The notes below the pieces were generated by a model, which saw only the letters and a list, made by a program, of their open reading frames with translations, ran no database searches and was not told the origin of the DNA. 21,371 nucleotides of DNA from Candidatus Eiseniibacteriota bacterium (GTDB lineage: Bacteria; Eisenbacteria; RBG-16-71-46), in assembly GCA_903921835.1 (NCBI GenBank), contig CAIXRL010000062.1:1-21371 (forward strand), written 5' to 3'. The position numbers and the translations under genes are program-made. Shown here in pieces: positions 15,925 through 21,371 of this stretch. The stretch's first letter is position 1. The number at the start of each line of letters is the position of its first letter.

Positions 15925-15988
15925 GGTCCGGTTCTCTCTGTCGGTGACGGCAAGCTCCTGTCACCGGAACCCGGACCGCCGAAGGGAG
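15925..15988 (+). promoter_or_regulatory. Structured leader RNA with possible SD-sequestering pseudoknot
   Basis: Outer stem GGTCCGGTTC (15925-15934) / GAACCCGGACC (15967-15977): 10 bp with one bulged C. Inner stem CGGTGAC (15942-15948) / GTCACCG (15960-15966): 7 bp, stacked directly on the outer stem on its 3' side, with a 7-nt bulge TCTCTGT on the 5' side. The 11-nt apical loop contains GCTCCT (15954-15959), complementary with two wobbles to GGGAGT (15984-15989), which includes the Shine-Dalgarno AAGGGAG (15982-15988). The design resembles translational riboswitches of H-type pseudoknot form. It does not match the class consensus sequences I can recall, including c-di-GMP-I/GEMM. Confidence 0.5.
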
Positions 15989-15995
15989 TCGCGTT

Positions 15996-17003
15996 TTGCC
16001 CGTGTCCATCTCCCCCATGCATGCAACTCCGCACGTCGAACGCACGCCGGGGCCCCGGCTCGTGGCCGTGCCGCCCACCGCGAAACCCGCGGCGGCCGGC
16101 GCCGCTTCCCCGCGGGCCGCGCGCCGCTCGTACGGCGACGCGATCGCGATCGCCGCGTCGTGCCTGCTGCCGCTCGCGGTCACGGCGTGGGGCTGGAGCT
16201 ACTACGCGGCCCCGCTCGCCGGCCGGCTGCGCCACCCGCTGCATTCGCTCCTCAGGCCGTCCGGTCCCGTGGGATTGGGCCTGGGAGTGCTGGGGCTCGC
16301 GCTGTTCCTCTTCATGTGGCTCTACCCGTTCCGCAAGACGGTGAAGTGGCTGGCGTGGACGGGGCCGCTGGGCGCGTGGATGCGCGTGCACGTGGTGGCC
16401 GGCCTGGCGATCCCCGTGATCGTCGCCGTGCACGCGGGCTGGCGGTTCGAGGGTCTGATCGGGATGGGCTACCTGTCCATGTTCGTGGTGAGCCTCTCGG
16501 GCATCGTCGGCCGCTACCTCTACGTGCACATCCCCCGGAGCCGCAACGGCCTGGAGATGAGCATGGAGGAGGTCGGCGGGGAGCGCCGCGCGCTCATCAC
16601 CGACATCGCCGCAGCCAGCGGCCTCGTGCCCGCGGAGGTCGAGCGCCGTCTCGCGGTGGACCCGCGGCCATACGCCGGCCTCGACCCGGCGCGTACGCTC
16701 TGGCGCATGCTCCGGGACGACCTCTCGCGCGGGCGCATGCTGAGTGAACTGCAGCGCGAGCTGGCGAAGCCGCAGCCAGGCCGCTCCCCCATCGGGCGCC
16801 CACAGTTGCGTGAGACCATGCGGCTCGCGCGCCGCGAGATGGCGCTGTCGCAGCAGGTGCGCATGCTCGAAGCCACGCGCCGCGTCTTCGGCTTCTGGCA
16901 CGTCGCCCACCGGCCGTTCGCCATCACCGCGCTCATCGCGGTCCTGATTCACGTCGCGGTCGCCGTCGTTGTCGGCGGCATCGGCCTGCCGATCGGGCGC
17001 TGA
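15996..17003 (+). CDS. Di-haem cytochrome b-like integral membrane protein
   Basis: 335 residues. The TTG at 15996 is chosen because AAGGGAG sits 7 nt upstream; the GTG at 16002 and ATG at 16017 are too far from it. After a Pro/Ala-rich N-terminus there are five hydrophobic spans: about 48-69, 91-112, 129-150, 154-178 and 300-328. Span 3 carries H132 and H146, span 5 carries H305 and H319, both pairs exactly 14 apart, the bis-His arrangement that holds two stacked b haems in cytochrome b-type four-helix bundles; H302 is a spare ligand. Between spans 4 and 5 is a roughly 120-residue charged, mainly helical soluble segment. I do not recognise a named family. Being first in an operon with a ferredoxin/flavoprotein and two multihaem cytochromes, it probably moves electrons across the inner membrane and may exchange them with quinone. 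Confidence 0.8.
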   Translation: MPVSISPMHATPHVERTPGPRLVAVPPTAKPAAAGAASPRAARRSYGDAIAIAASCLLPLAVTAWGWSYYAAPLAGRLRHPLHSLLRPSGPVGLGLGVLGLALFLFMWLYPFRKTVKWLAWTGPLGAWMRVHVVAGLAIPVIVAVHAGWRFEGLIGMGYLSMFVVSLSGIVGRYLYVHIPRSRNGLEMSMEEVGGERRALITDIAAASGLVPAEVERRLAVDPRPYAGLDPARTLWRMLRDDLSRGRMLSELQRELAKPQPGRSPIGRPQLRETMRLARREMALSQQVRMLEATRRVFGFWHVAHRPFAITALIAVLIHVAVAVVVGGIGLPIGR

Positions 17004-17008
17004 CACCG

Positions 17009-18448
17009 ATGACGAACCCGCTCACCACTCTGGCCTTCCTGGCGATCACGGCCGTGTTCATCGTCCTCCACGTGGCGCGCAGCCGCTCCGGCGGCGCGGC
17101 GCCCGCGGGCAGGGCATGCCCGCGCTGCCAGGCGCGGGTCGCGGAGGGCGCGTCCCTGTGCCCGGCCTGCAAGGCGCCGCTGCAGGCGTTCGAGCTGGTC
17201 ACCGCGAAGGTCGTCACCGGCGAGCGGCAGCAGAGCAGCGGTCCGCTGCACGCCGTCGTGCGCGCCGACGTCTGCGTGGGTTGCGGCACCTGTGTCGCCG
17301 CGTGCCCGGAGCCGGGCGCGATCCAGCTCGTCCACAAGGTCGCCCGCGTGAACCCGGACCTCTGCCTGGGCCACGGCGACTGCGCCAGAGCGTGCCCGGT
17401 GGGCGGCATCCTCATCACCTCGGGCGCCGCGGTGCAGGAAGTCCTGGCGCCGGAGCTCACGACCGACTTCGAGTCCGTCTCGCTGCCCGGGCTGTACGTG
17501 GTCGGCGAGCTGGGGGGGCGCGGCCTGATCAAGAACGCCATCAACGAGGGCCGCCTGGCGATGGAGCACGTGGCGCTGGCGCTCGCGGGCGATCCCTTCC
17601 GCGGCAACACCGAGGGCGGCGTGCACGACGTCGCGATCGTCGGCTCCGGCCCCGCGGGCCTGTCGGCGGGTCTCGAGGCGATGCACCAGGGACTGCGCTA
17701 CGTGATGCTGGAGCAGGGCACGCTCTCGGACACGATCTCCAAGTACCCGCGCAGGAAACTGCTCTTCGCCGAGCCGCTGCGCGTGCCGCTGTACGGCGCG
17801 CTGTGGATCGCCGACGCCTCCAAGGAGTCGCTGCTCGCGTGCTGGCAGACCGTGATCGAGAAGACCGGCCTGCGCATCCAGCCGCACACGCGCGTGGAGA
17901 CGATCGAGAAGCAGGACGGCGTCTTCCGGCTCGTCGCGGGCGAGCGAGCGTTCCGCGCACGCCGCGTGGTGCTCGCGATGGGCCGCCGCGGCACGCCGCG
18001 CCGGCTGAACGTTCCGGGCGAGGAGCTCGACAAGGTGCTCTACGACATCGTCGAGATGGAGGCCTTCGCGGGCCAGCGCATGCTGGTCGTGGGAGGCGGG
18101 GACAGCGCCGTGGAATCCGCGCTCGGGCTGGCGAACCAGGCCGGCACCACGGTCACGCTGTCCTACCGCGGCAGCGAGTTCGGCCGGGTCAAGGAGCGCA
18201 ATCGCGAGAAGATCGACGCCGCGGTGGACGCGGGACGCGTCGAACTGCTGCTCGAGAGCCAGGTGAGGGAGATCCGCCGCGACGTCGTGGTGCTCGAACA
18301 CCAGGGCATGCTGCGCCTGCTGCCCAATGACGGGGTCGCCATTCGCGTCGGCGGCGAAGCGCCGTATCCGTTCCTCGAGCGCATCGGCGTGAAGATCGTG
18401 AGGAAGGAGCTGGCGGTCGAACCCGAGGGCAAGGCGGAGCGTGGATGA
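17009..18448 (+). CDS. Membrane-anchored zinc-ribbon / ferredoxin / FAD-NAD(P) oxidoreductase
   Basis: 479 residues, starting 5 nt after the cytochrome b gene. Order: one TM anchor (5-23); zinc-ribbon C37, C40, C51, C54; ferredoxin domain with C89, C92, C95, C99, and a second site C119, H122, C125, C129 in which His replaces one Cys. Next is 'PGLYVVGELGGRGLIKNAINEG' character (160-181), normally the C-terminal FAD-contacting end of thioredoxin-reductase-like proteins. Then come the FAD Rossmann motif GSGPAG (212-217), the NAD(P) motif GGGDSA (362-367) and 'YPFLERIGV' (453-461). No redox CxxC lies in the NAD(P) domain, so it is not a thioredoxin reductase. It likely passes electrons between NAD(P)H, FAD, FeS clusters and the neighbouring membrane haems. 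Similar fused proteins occur in Proteobacteria under generic names (from memory). Its stop overlaps the next start (ATGA). Confidence 0.88.
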   Translation: MTNPLTTLAFLAITAVFIVLHVARSRSGGAAPAGRACPRCQARVAEGASLCPACKAPLQAFELVTAKVVTGERQQSSGPLHAVVRADVCVGCGTCVAACPEPGAIQLVHKVARVNPDLCLGHGDCARACPVGGILITSGAAVQEVLAPELTTDFESVSLPGLYVVGELGGRGLIKNAINEGRLAMEHVALALAGDPFRGNTEGGVHDVAIVGSGPAGLSAGLEAMHQGLRYVMLEQGTLSDTISKYPRRKLLFAEPLRVPLYGALWIADASKESLLACWQTVIEKTGLRIQPHTRVETIEKQDGVFRLVAGERAFRARRVVLAMGRRGTPRRLNVPGEELDKVLYDIVEMEAFAGQRMLVVGGGDSAVESALGLANQAGTTVTLSYRGSEFGRVKERNREKIDAAVDAGRVELLLESQVREIRRDVVVLEHQGMLRLLPNDGVAIRVGGEAPYPFLERIGVKIVRKELAVEPEGKAERG

Positions 18449-20328
18449 CGGCGCGCCTGCGTCCCGGCATCCCGGTTTCGATCGTCCTGCTCCTCGCGGC
18501 GCTGGCGCTGCTCGGGCGGGGCGACGCCTGGGCGCAGGTCTCGCCGGGCCCGCTCGCCGCGCCGCACGCGGCGCTCGACGGCGCCACGCAATGCTTCCAG
18601 TGTCACGCCGGCGGCACGTCCCGCAAGGGCATGGACGCGCGCTGCCTCGCCTGTCACGCCGAGATCGGCTGGATGCAGCGGGCGTCCCGCGGAACGCACG
18701 CGAAGCTCGCGGGCAGGGAATGCGTGAGCTGCCATCCCGACCACGGCGGCCGCGCCTTCCCGCTGGTCGTCTGGGACGGCGGCGCGCCGGAGAAGTTCGA
18801 CCACGCGCGAGCAGGTTTCGCGCTCGCGGGCAGGCACGCGGCGCTCGCGTGCCGCTCGTGCCACAAGCCGGAGCTGCAGAAGTCCGGTGCGGCGGCGCTC
18901 CTCCGCAGGAAGGACCGCGCCGCGAGCTGGCTGGGGCTGGAAACCACGTGCGAGAAGTGCCACGCGGATCCGCATCGCGGCCAGCTGGGCGCGCAGTGCG
19001 CGCGCTGCCACGGGCAGACGGCGTGGAAGCCCGCGGCGGGCTTCGACCATGCGAAGACGGCGTACACCCTGACCGGCGGGCACGCGAAGGTCGAGTGCGC
19101 GAAGTGCCATCTCGCGCCGCAGGTCGCGACCACGAAGGACGTGAAGGGCCAGCCGGTGGCGCAGTGGAAGCCGCTGCCGCACGCCGACTGCGTCTCCTGT
19201 CACAAGGACGCGCACGCGGGTCGCTTCAAGGGCGCGTGCGCGAAGTGCCACAACACCACGGGGTGGAAGCTCGTCAGCAGGTCGGGCTTCGACCATGACC
19301 TGACCCGGTATCCGCTGCAGGGCAGACACGCAGCGGTCGCGTGCGCCGATTGCCACGACCCGCAGAAGGCCTTCGGCGCGAAGCCGAAGTTCGCACGCTG
19401 CCTCGACTGCCACCGGGACGCTCACTCCGGCACGGCCACGCTGCTCGGCCAGAGCGCGGACTGCGCGTCCTGCCACACCGTGGACGGCTTCGACCGCCCG
19501 GCCTACACCGTGGCCGCGCACGCGCGGTCGAAGTTCCCGCTCGTCGGGCGCCACGCTGCGACCGCGTGCGCGAAGTGCCACGCCAGGCTCGCGGACACGC
19601 CGGCGGTCGTCGCCGCGTGGGGCGTTGCGCGCGTGGTGTTGCGGCCGGCGTTTGCGCGCTGCACGCCCTGCCACTCCGATCCGCACGCGGGCCGCTTCGA
19701 ACCGGAGGGCGCGCGGGCGCACGGGGGTGGCTGCCTCGACTGCCACACCGTGGACGCGTTCCGCCCGTCCCGCTACGACGGCCGCATGCACGCCGGGTGC
19801 GTGTTTCCGCTCCGGGGCGCGCACCAGGCCGTGCCCTGCCAGGCGTGCCACGCGGAACTGAAGCGTGCGGCAGCGCCGTCCAGCATGCCGGCGGATTCGG
19901 CCCGCGGCAGGGCTCTGCACTTCGACGACCCGCGGCGTCGGTGTGCCGACTGCCACGAGAACCCGCACGCGAAGCAGTTCGCCGCCCGCAAGGACCAGGG
20001 CGCCTGCGAGGGGTGTCACGACGATCGTGCGTTTGCACCAGCATCCCGGTTCGACCACGACCGCGACTCCCGCTACCGGCTGGAGGGCGCGCACCGCACG
20101 ACGCCCTGCGCCGCGTGCCACGTGCCCCGCAATGACGCCGCGGGGAGGAGCTTCGTGGTGTATCGCCCGACTCCCATGGCCTGCGAGGCCTGCCATGCGG
20201 GCGGCGTCCGGGATTCCTCGGGAATCGGGCCGCGCCGGCCGAAGACGACGTCAGCCATCCCGCCGCGTTCGGATGCACGGCTACCGCTGCTCTCCACCCG
20301 GGAGGTCGATCATGAGTCCACTCGCTGA
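18445..20328 (+). CDS. Exported 20-haem c-type cytochrome
   Basis: 627 residues; the ATG at 18445 overlaps the previous stop by 4 nt and has GGAG just upstream. Signal peptide 1-30, likely cut after A-W-A. I count 20 CXXCH haem-binding motifs between residues 50 and 584, about one per 27 residues, and no other recognisable domain. Most are CxxCH with A/E/D/S/K spacers. A module recurs six times, 'F-D-H-x5-Y/F-x-L-x-G-x-H-x4-C-x-x-C-H', adding conserved His residues that are probably the distal haem ligands. 'CxxCHxDPHxGxF' recurs between modules. The last 43 residues carry no haem. This fits a periplasmic or outer-surface electron wire of the cytochrome c3/doubled-CXXCH type. Haem attachment would need a cytochrome c maturation system, which is not in the window. 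It overlaps the next cytochrome by 17 nt. Confidence 0.95.
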   Translation: MTARLRPGIPVSIVLLLAALALLGRGDAWAQVSPGPLAAPHAALDGATQCFQCHAGGTSRKGMDARCLACHAEIGWMQRASRGTHAKLAGRECVSCHPDHGGRAFPLVVWDGGAPEKFDHARAGFALAGRHAALACRSCHKPELQKSGAAALLRRKDRAASWLGLETTCEKCHADPHRGQLGAQCARCHGQTAWKPAAGFDHAKTAYTLTGGHAKVECAKCHLAPQVATTKDVKGQPVAQWKPLPHADCVSCHKDAHAGRFKGACAKCHNTTGWKLVSRSGFDHDLTRYPLQGRHAAVACADCHDPQKAFGAKPKFARCLDCHRDAHSGTATLLGQSADCASCHTVDGFDRPAYTVAAHARSKFPLVGRHAATACAKCHARLADTPAVVAAWGVARVVLRPAFARCTPCHSDPHAGRFEPEGARAHGGGCLDCHTVDAFRPSRYDGRMHAGCVFPLRGAHQAVPCQACHAELKRAAAPSSMPADSARGRALHFDDPRRRCADCHENPHAKQFAARKDQGACEGCHDDRAFAPASRFDHDRDSRYRLEGAHRTTPCAACHVPRNDAAGRSFVVYRPTPMACEACHAGGVRDSSGIGPRRPKTTSAIPPRSDARLPLLSTREVDHESTR

Positions 20329-21371
20329 TCGTCCGCTCGTGCACCGCACCGTTGGCGCACTCGTCGCGATGGCCGCCGCCCTGCTCGCGATGGCCGCGAG
20401 CGCCGCGATCCAGCCGCGCGTGGACAATCCGCACGGCGGGTTCAAGGAGGACTGCCAGCTCTGCCACAGCTCGAAGAGTTGGCAGGAAGTGAAGATCAGC
20501 TCGAAGTTCGACCATGCGAAGTACGGATTCGCGCTGACCGGCGCGCACGCGACGTCGAACTGCGCAGGCTGCCACGTGTCGCCGGACTTCTCGCAGGCCA
20601 GAACGCAGTGCGCCTCGTGCCACACGGACCCGCACCGCGGCGAGATGGGCAGCGACTGCGCCCGCTGCCACGGCGCGCGCAACTTCCTGGACCGCGGCCC
20701 CATGGTCCGCGCACACCAATCCACGCGCTTCCCGCTCGCCGGCGGCCACGCGCCGCTCGACTGCGAGAGCTGCCACAAGCCGACGGCGCAGGGCCGGATG
20801 CAGTTCGTGGGGACGAGCCTCCAGTGCTTCTCGTGCCACAGGGCCCAGTTTTCCAGCGCGCCGAATCACGTGAGCGGCGGCTTCTCGACCGAGTGCCAGA
20901 CCTGCCATACGCCCGTGAGCTGGTCCAGGGTGGGCGGTTTCGATCACACCGGCGCGGGGTTCCCGTTGACGGGACGGCACGCCATGAGCGTGCGCCAGTG
21001 CGCCGACTGCCACGCCGGCGGCTACTCGCACACGAGCGCGGACTGCTTCTCGTGCCACGCGACGTCCACGCCAGGCTACTCGACCGCGAGCCCGCCCCAC
21101 TCGGCGCCGGGCTTCCCGACCAGCACGGCCGCCTGCATCGGCTGCCACCCGCAGGCGAACGCCACACACACGAGCTGGTCCGGTGCGGCGTCGTTCGACC
21201 ACGCCGCCGCGGGCTTCCCGCTCACGGGCCAGCACAGCAGCAGCGTTCGCGCGTGCGCCGACTGCCACGCGACGAGCGGCTACAACCCGGGCGCGACGAA
21301 CAGGGCGTGCGAGTCCTGTCACACCACATCGACGCCGGGCTACAACAACCCCGGCGCGGGCGCGCCGGCAC
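20312..21371 (+). CDS. Second exported multihaem cytochrome c (3' end outside window)
   Basis: Partial: 353 codons and still open at the window edge. The ATG at 20312 lies inside the end of the 20-haem gene, with GGGAGG (20300-20305) 6 nt upstream, a strong site. Signal peptide about 1-32 ('VGALVAMAAALLAMAASA'). Twelve CXXCH motifs occur in the visible part, starting with C-Q-L-C-H and ending with C-E-S-C-H near 21310-21324. The F-D-H / G-x-H / CXXCH module of the upstream cytochrome appears four times here ('FALTGAH', 'FPLAGGH', 'FPLTGRH', 'FPLTGQH'), so the two genes probably share ancestry. Later spacers become Gly/Ser/Thr/Tyr-rich ('TSTPGYSTASP', 'TSTPGYNNPG'), unlike the compact first protein, which may indicate an extracellular or repetitive extension. 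It belongs to the same operon. Confidence 0.93.
   Translation, partial: MSPLADRPLVHRTVGALVAMAAALLAMAASAAIQPRVDNPHGGFKEDCQLCHSSKSWQEVKISSKFDHAKYGFALTGAHATSNCAGCHVSPDFSQARTQCASCHTDPHRGEMGSDCARCHGARNFLDRGPMVRAHQSTRFPLAGGHAPLDCESCHKPTAQGRMQFVGTSLQCFSCHRAQFSSAPNHVSGGFSTECQTCHTPVSWSRVGGFDHTGAGFPLTGRHAMSVRQCADCHAGGYSHTSADCFSCHATSTPGYSTASPPHSAPGFPTSTAACIGCHPQANATHTSWSGAASFDHAAAGFPLTGQHSSSVRACADCHATSGYNPGATNRACESCHTTSTPGYNNPGAGAPA

Larger units (their letters stand above)
15426..15995. other. Divergent intergenic region arginase / cytochrome operon
   Basis: 570 nt. The first 430 nt or so (15426-15860) show only GC-rich shadow frames without ribosome sites. The last 120 nt hold a palindrome in a promoter-like element (15875-15902), a strongly folding leader (15925-15988) and the AAGGGAG ribosome site of the operon. 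These are listed separately. Confidence 0.5.

Noticed and set aside
15925..15989. Assignment of the operon leader to the GEMM-I (c-di-GMP / cGAMP) riboswitch class
   Set aside because: The conserved GEMM segments, such as the GCAAACC-type P1 strand and the CGCAAAGCC receptor, are not present, and the loop-SD pairing is unlike that class.
17009..18448. Thioredoxin reductase or glutamate synthase small subunit identity for the flavoprotein
   Set aside because: No redox-active CxxC in the NAD(P) domain, an added TM anchor, zinc-ribbon and ferredoxin, and a permuted order of FAD elements.

Overview
This is a high-GC window from an uncultured-type bacterium. Three predicted secreted proteins (a GH31 glycosidase, an NHL propeller protein and a cohesin/dockerin protein) end in the same kind of roughly 80-residue FlgD-like / type A sorting tail (P-N-P near its start, then a 'hydrophobic-D-hydrophobic-x-G-R-R' strand, then 'G-x-Y-x-V-R'). 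That tail, together with the strong GC bias, fits a Candidatus Eisenbacteria-like or other FCB-affiliated lineage. This is inference from protein style; no rRNA or marker gene is present.

Left part (1-5.8 kb). A small Cys/His-rich exported protein and an Aer-type aerotaxis receptor lie on the minus strand. A divergent secreted GH31 alpha-glucan-active enzyme follows on the plus strand and appears to end at its own terminator. Middle part (5.8-15.4 kb). A minus-strand protein built from 12 NHL blades is followed by a plus-strand pair of uncharacterised genes (a small single-TM protein and a 567-residue protein) joined by a GTGA overlap. Next come a small exported helical protein and a 1108-residue secreted protein with cohesin-like, FN3-like, dockerin-like and sorting domains. 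A convergent arginase gene lies behind a shared hairpin terminator.

Right part (15.4 kb to the end) is the most interesting region: a tightly packed plus-strand operon. It encodes (1) a membrane protein with two H-x13-H helices typical of a di-haem cytochrome b, (2) a membrane-anchored zinc-ribbon / ferredoxin / FAD-NAD(P) flavoprotein whose flavoprotein fold looks circularly permuted, (3) an exported cytochrome with 20 CXXCH motifs and (4) a second exported multihaem cytochrome, cut by the window edge, with at least 12 CXXCH motifs. The genes overlap or are 5 nt apart. Together they read as a route carrying electrons from NAD(P)H or ferredoxin through the membrane to a chain of at least 32 periplasmic or extracellular c-type haems. 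The operon leader can fold into a 17-bp two-part stem whose apical loop is complementary to the Shine-Dalgarno of the first gene. This is a riboswitch-like pseudoknot that I cannot assign to any family I know.

No tRNA, rRNA, CRISPR array, insertion sequence or integrase was seen. Most long reading frames opposite the genes described are GC-driven shadows and were left out.
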